From assembly GCF_000002995.4 (NCBI RefSeq), contig NW_025062475.1:7382187-7446186 (forward strand): a stretch of DNA of 64,000 bases, read 5' to 3'. The DNA is from Brugia malayi (lineage: Eukaryota > Nematoda > Chromadorea > Rhabditida > Onchocercidae). The notes below the pieces were generated by a model. That model had not been told where the DNA came from, did no database searches, and saw nothing but the letters and a program-made list of their open reading frames with translations. Of the stretch, positions 1 through 28,166 are shown piece after piece; positions within the stretch are counted from its first letter, which is position 1, and each line of letters starts with the position of its first letter. The position numbers and the translations under genes are program-made.

Positions 1-647
1 TTAGAGAGAATCAATGAACAATCTCAGAAAATAGCATTTGGAATCATTTCAGTTGTAATCGAATATTGTTTTCAATTGCAAAAACTAATTTAAGCGCGGT
101 TTAAAGTCTGATTGAGATTTCAAAGAGAAGAAAAACTTCAAAATATTTCTTAATCAGAAAGGTAATCGCTCACTTTGCTGTTCGCAGCAATGATAGGCTT
201 ATTAATTGCTTCCAGTTTTTGCTGCCCAAAGTAACTTCGACCTGAATGAAGCTTTTGTCGATTGTTGCTTTCATGCAGATTTGATTCAACAGCTGCAAAA
301 TATTTTTATAAATGACATTCTCTGTCCTGTGATTACTACATGAATGTGACTATGACTCAGTTGGTGACAACTGCTAATAGTTGCAAGTAATTTAGTTTTC
401 TTTCGTTCACTCTGGTCCTCAGAACAAACCAGATAGTGACATAGTCCGAAAAAAGTGGAAGTGAGAACATGCAGCAAAAGTGGCTCCTATGCTGGTATCA
501 ATTTCCGGTTTCCATGTCAAATTTGCTTGAGTTCAGTTTTAAGAACAAAATGAATGAAAGTAGGGACCTTGTAAACAAGATCACTTTAAAATAATAAGTT
601 CTATCAGTGAAGAGTAAAAAATAAATTTGTAGCAAATCAATTTTCTA
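1..647. other. non-coding stretch, nothing recognised
   Basis: AT-rich sequence with only short unspliced open frames of low coding quality. No tRNA, repeat array or family match is visible. Confidence 0.4.
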
Positions 648-1111
648 TCAGTTTTCTGGATAAAAAATAATAATATCAAATTGTTTATAACTGATGGAAT
701 AAATGGAAAAGAAAAAAGCTAAGAATTCTATGTCTATGTACCTGGAAAATTAAGGAGCCTTTGTTGTGAATTTTTTCTGAGAAACACTATACCGGAAGAC
801 GGCATATCTGGATCCCTGACAAAAACTCTGGAATTCATGAAGATTTTAAAGTTCTTTCATTACTGAATAGAAATATGCTGGATTTAAATGCCCTCAATGA
901 CAACGATTCATAAATTGCTTTTTTTTCTTGAATTAAAACACCATAGAATAAATGGAAATGGAAATGCAAATACAAACCTCGGTGGAGCGTTTCTTTCAAA
1001 ATTCTGCAGATGCTTAGGTATTACATAATTTGGATAAACAGGATGGTACAATATTAAGCTATCTACAGTAACGGTCGCGAATAATGTAGCTATCAGCGAT
1101 AAGGTAAACAT
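648..1111 (-). CDS. possible small secreted protein, two exons (doubtful)
   Basis: Proposed exons are 978-1111 and 648-741. They join in phase (donor GTTTGT after phase 2, acceptor TTTTCCAG) into a 75-aa reading frame. The first 18 residues (MFTLSLIATLFATVTVDS) look like a signal peptide, followed by a Tyr/Pro-rich stretch. The second exon is hydrophobic and Phe/Ile-rich, so it may be intron read as exon. I recognise no family. The only support is the signal-like start and the splice sites. It could be an exon of a larger gene or a chance frame. Confidence 0.25.
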
Positions 1112-2162
1112 ATATCAATAAAATGGACACAGGTGACGCTGAAAATATGCGAAGCCAACAGCAATAAGGAAATAACAGTACCGTTTATCACACGCACGTT
1201 CAGTTTAAGCTTTCTACCTGCAGTGAATATGCTTGGGTTATTGGATCGAATAGCACAAGTAAACTTTTGGCAAATTTATTTTTTGTCATAATTCCGATTT
1301 CGGAATTTATAACCTAATATTACCAGATTTATGTTTCCATACCAAATATGCTTCTAGTTTATACTTACCAAATAGATAAAAAGTTAATAAGACTCTGGAA
1401 AGCGTTAACTAAAAAGCGGAACTGCGTGTGTTTTAATGAAAAAAGTGCTAACAACATTTTAAAACACAAAAATTTGATGAAAAATTTTGTAGAAAAGACA
1501 TATAATCGAATTTTTTTTGTGAGCTCTTAGAGAGTTTGACTACATTAATGGAAAAAAAAAAAAGGAATGTCTTTGAAATCAGTGGTAGTTGCATGAGAAC
1601 TATGATGGCACGACGTAAAGAAAAGGAGGTAGGTGATATAACATATGAAACGCTTGCAAACATATTAAAAAGGGGGTAAATGGGACTGATTCGGAATTTG
1701 AAGAAATGTGTGTAAGACTGAATGGAAGATAAAAGAGCGCATGCACGGACAGGACGAAAGTTAGGTGACACTTTTTCTTCTTGATTTTGATTAACAGATA
1801 TAAAGGTAGAAGAAAGAGGAGAAGGATGAAATAAGAAGGAGGTCAAGGGATGACAGGAATGCGGTCATCAAGTTAATAATATCTTGTGTGTGAAGGCTTT
1901 TGTGATTCGCATATTTTTCTTTGATCATTTCACTATTAATCCAAAAGGTCATCCTTTGTCATACTTTGCACAAAGCTATGTCAGCTCGTAATAACTGATG
2001 CTCCATTACTTAACGAGTGTTTCATGACTGAGAAACAGCTCAAATTTATTTATTTTTGCTTAGAAAACGAAGCTGAGCATTTCCACGAAATCCTTTACTT
2101 TTCTAATGCCACTAAACTCTCAAAATAGGGCGATGCCGCCACAGTAACTTAGTGATGTCGAA
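1112..2162. other. intergenic, nothing supported
   Basis: Contains an open frame on the minus strand (about 1448-1846) with low-complexity Phe/Ser composition and no recognisable motif; I do not call it a gene. Several short purine runs are present. Confidence 0.4.
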
Positions 2163-2235
2163 CGACCCTGGCAGGACTCGAACCTGCAATCCCCTGATTA
2201 GAAGTCAGATGCCTTGTCCATTAGGCCACAGGGTC
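2163..2235 (-). tRNA. tRNA-Arg (anticodon UCU)
   Basis: The reverse complement folds as a full 73-nt tRNA. The acceptor stem GACCCTG pairs with CAGGGTC before discriminator G. The D-arm contains GCCTAATGGACAAGGC, and the anticodon loop CTTCTAA has anticodon TCT reading AGA. The T-arm GCAGGTTCGAGTCCTGC carries the internal B box. There is no intron and no encoded CCA, as normal for a eukaryote. The anticodon stem ends in a T-G wobble pair. Confidence 0.97.
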
Positions 2236-4461
2236 AGCCATCGACGCCACCACGAATTTTATGACGTCATATAGGATCTTATATTACTGGAATATGATCA
2301 ATTAGTTGTATACTGCAGAAGCGATTAGACTGCAGGACGGTGAACTGCAGGGAGAGAAGAGAAGGGCTATTCAGACTTGCAAGGTGTGCGATTCGTGATT
2401 AGATGACATTTTGCATGACTGCTTGCAGAGTGGAAGGAAGGAATGACAAAGAAGATAGCAGTAAGGCAGTAATATGTATCAGTTTTTGATTTAAATTCAA
2501 CTATTTCCCGATTCAAACGTTTAATAACTTCAGGAAAATATTTAGATATTCAATGGGAAAGATCTGATCGAAAAGATTGAAAATATGGAGTAATCGTAGA
2601 GAGATACTCCCTTCAGAAGACCAGAAGCTTCCTTTCCAGAATACGTTTGGAAATTTCACCTCCATATTTAACACGAAATTTGAATCAGAACTAGTGCAAT
2701 CGACTTTTAGAAACATATTAATTCCAAATCAACCATATTTTAATCAAAAAGAATTTGAAATGTAAAAACAAGCCAAGGCTTGAAAGGAATTTTTAGGCTA
2801 TAAAATATCTTACATAATTTGTTAACTCTGTTGCTCAGATTCACACTCATTGTTCAGCAAATCAGGAGAATACCGCTTTCACTGATTTAGACGAAGAAAT
2901 AAATGAATGTGGACGGAAGAAGGAACATTTACCACATTAGTACGGAGGAAAGAAACAATGTAATTCCCAACGAATTCATCTTGCAGTCGTCAAAGAATTA
3001 ATTCTTTATTTAAAAAAGTGAAAATAGTTTCATTAAAATGAAGTGATATTTCAGAGGATAATGAACAATCTCTTGACAGATATAATCTTGACTGGTAATT
3101 GAATAAACCACTGGCTTTATTAGGTATTAGACAAGAAATTCTCGATCTTATTTAGGAATAGATCAGGTTATAAAATATTACAAAGAAATGGTTTCAATTC
3201 TGAAGTTATTCCAAAATGACTCCATCTTCTGTTTTTTTGGAAAAATCGAACAAATTCTTTTCAGCTTCAAAATTTACTATGTTCAAGTTCATACCTGACG
3301 GTTCACTGAAAGATTCCTTATGATTGACTAACAATGGATTCCCAGTGGTATACAAACTATAGACTATTAGGTTTTAAAAAGTTCAGAAAAATGAAGTTTA
3401 ATTTAGTATTTTCCATGTATCCTTTTTCATATATTCCTGATATTTCAAAAACAACTTAATCTAAGAGACATATAACTATGGTCTTCGGGAAATAATAGCC
3501 CACTAACAGTTTCTCGAGGAAAATCAGTGGTTTTCCTCGTTTTCGTTTTTATCGCTTTTCTCTTTTCATCGCTGTTGGACAAAATCTTCCTAACATCCGT
3601 CTGACATCTACCTTCTCCTTTCAAGTATGCTGTAATAACAGTAATAACACCCGGAAATACCATACCTTGTAACTTCTACAAGTCTTGGCAGCTTTTCCTC
3701 TTCTGACTAATTTAGAAACTAAGCGCTTTTACTCTAGCTAAGCCAAGACTTCGAAAATTTGTAGCAACGCATTTCATCCAAAACATTATCTACCAGTCCG
3801 TAGTTTATGAAATGTCCGATTTCTTACCACTGATAACTATAGAAAAAGATAGGTTCAGTAACACTTACGTGTTATTTGAATATAGAGCGAGCTTTCTCCA
3901 TCATTCAGTCTGTACACTGCGCAAAATGTCATGGTAAGTGGGACTAACTCACCTCTTATAAAATTTGGTCATCAAATCATTTTAGCATCTATTTCCTTGC
4001 TCAGTTTAATCCAGTTTTATCAAATTTGTTAGTAAGTGATAAAAGAGATTTGTATTTTAGATAATAATGCATTGCAACATTAGACATAAAATGCTTCACA
4101 ACATTTTGTAGCGAAGTCGTGATTTAGAGATTCCGGTTTTGCAGGAAGTAGCAAAAATAAATAAAATGGAAGGTGCAGTTTATTATGGATTATCTCCAAG
4201 AAAAGATTGAGGAATTAGACAATATGAACGCAGAGTGAGAAACTTCTTTAACTGAATTATAAGCAAAACATATGTAATGCAAATTTTTGATACTGTTGAT
4301 AATATTTCATATTTATTATTCCTTATTTATTAACCAAATGAGGAATAGCTATGCCAATGAACAATAACAGATGGAGATTAAATGTAACGCAAATTCTCGA
4401 CCTTCTGAAGTAATAAAAAAGAATTTAACGAGAAACAACAAGAAACAAAGTTATGTATCTA
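2236..4461. other. intergenic, nothing supported
   Basis: Lies between the tRNA and the 3' end of GCN1. A 72-codon minus frame at about 3445-3663 is Lys/Arg-rich but has no recognisable family or credible splice context. No repeats of note. The part near 4460 is probably the GCN1 3' UTR. Confidence 0.4.
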
Positions 4462-21936
<17,475 letters not shown>

Positions 21937-22684
21937 TTCCACGTATAAAGTGATCTCCTAAAATGATGTACGTAATTATCACTTAGTTTTATAAACATTC
22001 GTTTCATGTAGGGCAACGCTATCTTTCGCTATCCGTCCACGGCAACACTACGTACATCTCACTTATATTTCGATTTTAAACATTTTGTTGTATGAGAATC
22101 CTATGGACAGGTTTCGAGTCGGTTAGCTATCAATTTTGTAGAAGCGTTGGTGGTAGGTAAGACGGAGAAGGAGAGGTGGCTCACGTGCAGTTTTATTTTC
22201 GAGAAGTTTTGGGGTCATTTACTTGTTCATTTTTAGGTCGTGTTTGTCAGCTGAGTGTACTGACAGTGTCATTTGGATTGTTTCTGTGAAGCTTGAGGGT
22301 ATATTAAGTGCCACTTGAAGTATGATGCTGATTTATCTTTGCTTGTTTGTAATTATCTCATGCTACATATCATCTATATAATGTGAGGGATGTTTAGTTT
22401 TGACTGTTGATGTAATATCAGTGAAGCTTTTGATATCGACTTGATAAGTCAGGAGTTTGGAAAAATGTTTTCTATTATATTCTATTCTGAAAGAAATATT
22501 TTCAGAGTTGATCTGGTTGTAATCTATAATGTTTCTAATCCTTATTGTTTCACCTGTAATGTTTTTGCCGTTCAGAATATATAATTGTTTTTGCAGTTCA
22601 GAGTATATATTATATTCCTATTTTAATGATAAGTTTGAAGTTGTTTAATAATGATTTTATCTAACTGAAGAATTTTCAGATGTT
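21937..22684. promoter_or_regulatory. divergent intergenic region between GCN1 and CCDC47
   Basis: About 720 bp separates the candidate trans-splice acceptors of the two head-to-head genes (about 21958 and 22679). It must hold both promoters if they are not shared. No TATA box or other element stands out. The part at 22140-22290 is locally G/T-rich and includes TCACGTG, an E-box-like palindrome, at about 22181. Confidence 0.4.
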
Positions 22685-25547
22685 ATGATGTGGTCGTCTC
22701 TTACTAATAGTCTACTGACAATATGGATGATAGTTAGTGTTCAACTATTACGATATAGTAACAGAGCCGCGGAGATGGATAACGAATTTGCGGAATTTGA
22801 AGACATGGAAATGGAATATATGAGTGAACAAGAAGTTACTCTAAAGCCACACGGAGAAGCTAATAAAGGCCCTAGGGACAAGTCAGCAACCGTTGTAATA
22901 TCTTTTCTTATTTATTTAAATCAATTATCACTGTCGCTGAATGATGAATTTATAAATAGTATCAGATTTTAGGATGATAATGATGAGGACGAGTTTACTG
23001 ACGAAGATGAATTCTCGAGACCTATAAAAAAATCAGATTTTAGGATGATAATGATGAGGACGAGTTTACTGACGAAGATGAATTCTCGAGACCTATAAAA
23101 AAAGCCCATCGACAAAAGACTGAATCAGAAATTTTGCCACAGCTCAGATTTGCTGATGTATGCAGTTATCGTTTCTTTTTCATCGTTTTATTCAGTATTT
23201 GCTATTTTAACATGAAGTTTTGCATATATATATATATATATATATATAAGGTTTTAGTTCATGTTAAGATTTAATGATGAATAGATTACCCCTTTTTATC
23301 TTCACCTCGTTAACAGCAGCTTAATTCAGGTACCGGCTCATTTTCGTTCGAATTGGGCATCATATCAGGTGGAAGCTTTGGTACTATCAGTTCTGGTACT
23401 TTACATGTTAAATTACATTTTCGGTCGTGCTAGAAATCGAAATATTGCAAACAAATGGTTTATGGATGCAACCTCACTTCTGGAAGAGCAGTTTACACTT
23501 GTAGGAGATGATGGTACATCGGAAAACTTGAGAGAAGGTCATATGCATAAAGAAACTGATTCTATTTATACGATTTGGTGGGTTTCTCACATTAGCCGTA
23601 TGCATTTTGGTGTATATATGTGTGGATTCAATGCATGAGGATTTTTTTTTAGTAGCATGCTACCATTTAGCTAAGAATAATTAACAGTTCAAAACATTTT
23701 TCGTTGTCTTTCCATAACATTCTTCAAATGCTTATTTCTTTTCTTTCTTATATTGTCAACTTTAATTCATTTAATAATTGACTTCTGTAAGTTTTTCAAA
23801 AGTTTTTCAAAATCTAATAACAATCATTAATTGTTATAATAAATATAGGATATGGGATGAAACAAGTTATAAATAGTGAGACATTTGTCAGTATATTTTT
23901 GATAGTTGTGCGGAAGGAAACTTTGATGTACTTCTAGGTGCTCAGGTCGAGTTGGTTGTCAGGGAATGTTAATTACTTTAAAACTGGTAAAACGACAGGA
24001 TTTAATCCACGTTGTCATGAATCTTATCCGACCAAAGGAAGATAAGGTTCGTAATTGTTGTCATGTTATTGAATGAATAATTGTTTATTTCCAATTAAAA
24101 ATGGAAAGCTTCGTTACAGGTTATAATACGTATTGATGTGGACAACAACGAAATGGATTCATTTGTATTTGCTATTGGGCAGCGGAAATTAGTGACCAAA
24201 GCATCCAAAGAAAAGATGGACCTTGTAGGTTGATACTGTTAATGAAAGTAATACTTCTGCAACGGAAAGTGTAAATTTTCAGAGTTTGTTCACAATAGAA
24301 CGGAAGGGAGTGGATAGGTTGGGACTTCCTTCTTCGATTGTGGTTTATGCAGAAATGTTTGAAGCTGTTAATGCAATTATCGATCCAGCGGTGTTATCAA
24401 TGTTTCGAAAATATGAAAATGCTATTGATTACTTTCATTTTTCAGATCAGTATTCAGGTTATAAACCCTCGGAGTGAGTTCTTTAATTTTAGAAGTCCAC
24501 TTTAAAGAATACTTGTCTGGATTGCTAGGATAGTCATTTTATTGTGCTGCATATATCTCGTTTTCTAAGCCATGTTTGTTTTCCTTGTCTTAGTAATATA
24601 ATATTTTGTTTTAGGCGATACATTTGTTCGGTAAATTTCTTTCCTCACCTTTTAGGATAATAGAATATCACCACGTGGTTGTGCACAAGATGGTTACTTA
24701 TTCTACTTTCTTACATTTGCCTTAAAGTGCCCAGGATTCTTACTAAAACTCGGAAAATCTATTATTACCCAGGTCAAACGACTGGTTCTAAATTCCACTG
24801 AACAATTCGAAAACTGTTTCCGTTCAGCTAGATTAAGCACGTAATGAACTTAAAGTGACTAAAACTATTGAGTAGTTCTCGCTTATACCAGGATAAGTAA
24901 ATCAGTAAGTGAGGACTGGTTGTTTTAATGACGTATTTTGTAGTGGTGAATCATTTACGCGGTTACCAGAAACTAGTCGAGTGCTGTTTTTCGCTTTCAA
25001 AATGAGTAGTGATATAGTAGAAATTGACGCACTGTTGCGAATGGTATTTCATTGTTTCGAGAAAATAAGGCGTTATCGACTTTCAAGAGAAGGCAAACTG
25101 AAGGTTCACGGTTTTTTGTTTTTATTCGCTAATTTATATTCACTCACTTTAGAGAGATAATATCCATGAGTTACATTTATTGCAGTTTGGTAATAATCTT
25201 GATGTTTCAGCTCTAAAGAAATATATCAGGTATAATTTTCAGGCAGATAAAAAACGTCAAAGTGTACAGGAAGCCTTCCTAAAAACAACACACCAGGCAA
25301 GGCAAGAAGCAGCTCAAGCTCGTCGAGAGGAGAAAACAAGAGAACGCAAACAACGCCTTCTAGAGGAGGAAGATCCCGAAAAGCAGCGACGGCTGGAGGT
25401 ATTTTAAACAATAAATAAAGCTTAAAGTAGATTTTGATTTTCACTGGCTAGCTGTTTTATTTTGAATGTTGTTTCTTGCAGAAATTAGAACAGAAACGTG
25501 ACATGAAAATGCGGCAGCCAAAAATGAAACAGTTAAAAGTGAAATGA
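22685..25547 (+). CDS. CCDC47: CCDC47 (calumin), ER membrane PAT-complex subunit
   Basis: An ER membrane protein of the multipass translocon. CCDC47 pairs with Asterix as the PAT chaperone for transmembrane segments and also affects ER calcium. Nine exons join in phase to 451 aa (human about 483): 22685-22891, 23044-23157, 23330-23577, 23938-24046, 24120-24224, 24283-24473, 24944-25103, 25243-25398 and 25482-25547. In order: hydrophobic N-terminus; acidic segment ([14 protein letters not shown]); transmembrane segment [19 protein letters not shown]; the conserved core (for example [12 protein letters not shown] and [10 protein letters not shown]); and a highly charged helical tail ([20 protein letters not shown]) ending in Lys-rich residues. 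An acceptor TTTTCAG lies 5 nt before the ATG. Intron 1 ends in a duplicated acceptor, described separately. Confidence 0.95.
22961..23103 (+). repeat. 71-bp perfect tandem duplication over the CCDC47 intron 1 acceptor
   Basis: Copies at 22961-23031 and 23032-23102 are identical. Each contains the acceptor GATTTTAG and the acidic 5' part of exon 2. The period (71) is not a multiple of 3, so only the second acceptor keeps the CCDC47 frame. Confidence 0.97.
23224..23249. repeat. (TA)n microsatellite in CCDC47 intron 2
   Basis: About 13 uninterrupted TA units inside the second intron. No coding effect. Confidence 0.95.
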
Positions 25548-25973
25548 AGAAGCAGCTCCATCCCAATTCATTTACCAGGAAAAGAGAATATATTAATACA
25601 GTAAAGATCTATGAAATGACTAACATCACCGTTTTACTTTCTCATTTTGTTTTGTTAGACATGGTAATGCTAGTTATTGAAACTTAAATGAATGGAAAAG
25701 GGAATTTTAAAATATTAATCTTCCAAGTAAAAACCCATACACCTAAAAGATTAAGTTGTTGTCAGGTTTTTTAATTGCTTTTAACCCAAGTCATGTGATA
25801 TGTTTTGGATTTATTAGTCGTAAATAAATGTATATGGCATTGATTTCATAATAGTCTGTATTAAGAGAAGTTCATGCTCTCTTTCTGGACTTTTTTGTAT
25901 ATCAGAAACATTTGGGAGTTTTTTGATATCTCAGTATTTTCAAAACTCCAGTTATTGAAATGCAAAAGACGTG

Positions 25974-27117
25974 TTATAAGCATTTAGCGTAAACAGCCTG
26001 TACGAATACTCGATCAACTGAAATATCTTTTTGATGGTTGACAGTTTTTCTTAGCAAGTATGTACTTTTTACTTTGTGAAAACCTTGTCCAGTGAACAGT
26101 TCATCCAATTCTTCTGAAAAAAGATTTTTTGAATTGTCTATAATGTGAGATTTAAAAAGCTACAGCGATAACTTGCCGAAGCAGTGTTTGGTAAAAGAGT
26201 TGAAAACAACACCTAATTTGAAGTAGTAAGTCATCGTTCCATCTTGTTTTGCATAAAATCTCTCATCCAGTTTGCACTCTCGGCCAAATCGAAGCATGGC
26301 GTAGTCGTTGATGCCATAATCACGAACAAAAACTATACCCCGAACATTTGCTAAGTTGAATAAGTTCTTCACTGCTTGCTGGTGCTTACAAGGGGGGATA
26401 GTGCTGAGAACAAAAATTAAGGATACTACGTCAGCTGCTGGAAAATCCAAGGAAAACTTGTCATAAGTTAAGTCTGCAACTGTAGTACTGATTGACAGAC
26501 TGCTCGCTTCACTTCGTTCACGTAGTAACCGAATGGCATTGTCAGAAAAGTCAAAAGCATAGAAGCTCCAGTGTGGGTAAAGATGTATTATTGGGAAAAG
26601 TAAATTGCCAACTCCACAGCCAGCTTCCAAGAAATTTAGACTCTCCTGTAAAATCAATAAAAATTATTGCAAAAAAGCATTAAGTTTGCATAAATTCTTC
26701 ACTCAAGTAAATGGGAAGTTATATTGATTGTCCTCGTTACAGTGAATGAAAGATTTTCAACTTCATATATTCCAACCACTTGCTAATCATTAGATCCATA
26801 TAAATCTAGCACTAATTCAGCCATATATGCATGCGATCTTATGGATAAAAGTACATTTGCATGTCAACCTCTAAATTGACGTGTTGCTTCAGCAGTTCAG
26901 CAAGTTCGTGCTGTGTCCACCATCTATCTTTGAAGAAATTACTTTTATTTCGCAAATAAAATTTGTCCCAATTCTTTCGCAATCCTTCTTGTAGCTTTAT
27001 CCGCTTGAAATCACTTGCCGGTACTTGCTTTCGCACTTTTTCTGCCTGTTCCTCATTAAGTTTTATGCCAAATAAGTAATCATGTTCATTAGAACAACTT
27101 GTAGGTGATGTATTCAT
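25974..27117 (-). CDS. METTL6: METTL6: tRNA-Ser m3C32 methyltransferase
   Basis: SAM-dependent enzyme of the METTL2/6/8 family that makes 3-methylcytidine at tRNA position 32; METTL6 acts on tRNA-Ser. Three exons (26869-27117, 26213-26645, 25974-26113) join in phase to 273 aa (human 284). Hallmarks are DFKRIKLQEGLRKNWDKFY, then NFFKDRWWT, then SAM motif I FLEAGCGVGN. The family segments VFVRDYGINDYAMLRFG and FYAKQDGTMTYYF follow, and the end is VFVQAVYAKCL. I chose the ATG at 27117 because an acceptor TTTGGTAG lies 7 nt upstream and the N-terminus then matches family length. The open frame runs to 27243 but has no ATG there. The gene is tail-to-tail with CCDC47. METTL2/8 is less likely because the protein is short and matches METTL6 best. 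Confidence 0.92.
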
Positions 27118-27125
27118 TTCACTCC

Positions 27126-28166
27126 TACCAAACAAATTAAACCCGACAAGATACGGAATCTTACAATAATCTGAAAAATAACGTGCATTTCTACTACAAA
27201 TGGATTCAATCGCTACCGGAAGAGTAAAGTAGTTGCTATCCACTCAAAAATTAGCTCACAGCAGTATTACAACTATTCATTCAATATTAATCTCTTGACT
27301 CGTTAAACCTATCAGTGAAGTTCGCAAACTGTAACTCTCTCTTAATATTTTCTTTAATTTGATAATTGATGATGCTAGTAGCTACCACTATAAACAGCGG
27401 GAATATTGTCATTCCATCAGACTAATAATATATCAGACCATACTTTTCAACTGTATTACAATCCAACTTTTCAATGACTATTAAAGTAATCAATCCCACT
27501 TAAATTCTTTCCATATGAAAATAACAGCTGAACAACTATTTCATTGCAAATCAATTTCAAGGAACAAGATTAATAATCGTTTTGCCCCAGTAAAAATTGG
27601 TAACTGTGAACAATACTTTTATAAAGCAGAAAAAAAATACAAACATTATAAAATTTATACAATCGATTCAGGAAAAATGTTTCATGTCCATCAATGGCCA
27701 CGAATTCTAGCATAAATAAATCCACTCAGTTTTCAATCATAAATCAATTCACTCATTTTCTCGAGATAACTAAACAGTCATAGGCAACATCTATCCGTCT
27801 GGCCTGTGAAAATTTTTAAGTAAAAGGGTTTCAAATTAAATATGAGAAACAGCTTATAACGTAAGATTTCGAACAAAAAAGAAAATATGTCCGACTACAT
27901 TTCCGAAAACATGTATGAAAGTTACAAAATACAGACAAGTTATGTTGGATACAGCAAATAGGGTTCCTTTCTAGCAGTTTTCAGCAATCAAAATGTCAAC
28001 GGGACAAAAATAAAAAGGACAATTCATCAGAAAATAAATAATCAAATTGAAGGAGAAATCATGTTAGAGAAGATGGAGCATCTTTAAAACTTGTAGCTAA
28101 TAAAATCACTAAGCATAGCTATTTTCCAGGCACATAACTGCTTCACCACCTAATTAAAAAAAAGAA
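27126..28166. other. intergenic between METTL6 and SMARCD
   Basis: About 1 kb between two same-strand genes. A 66-codon plus-strand frame at 27515-27715 has no family features and no splice partners; I do not call it. The SMARCD 3' UTR presumably occupies the right end. Confidence 0.4.

Noticed and set aside
1448..1846. 132-codon minus-strand frame
   Set aside because: Low-complexity Phe/Ser sequence on the complement of purine-rich DNA, without splice partners or family features.
3445..3663. 72-codon Lys/Arg-rich minus frame
   Set aside because: No family features, no splice context, and composition expected from AT-rich noncoding DNA.
27118..27243. N-terminal extension of METTL6 to 27243
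   Set aside because: The frame at 27243 begins with GTG, not ATG, and an in-frame stop precedes it. The ATG at 27117 has an acceptor 7 nt upstream and matches the family length.
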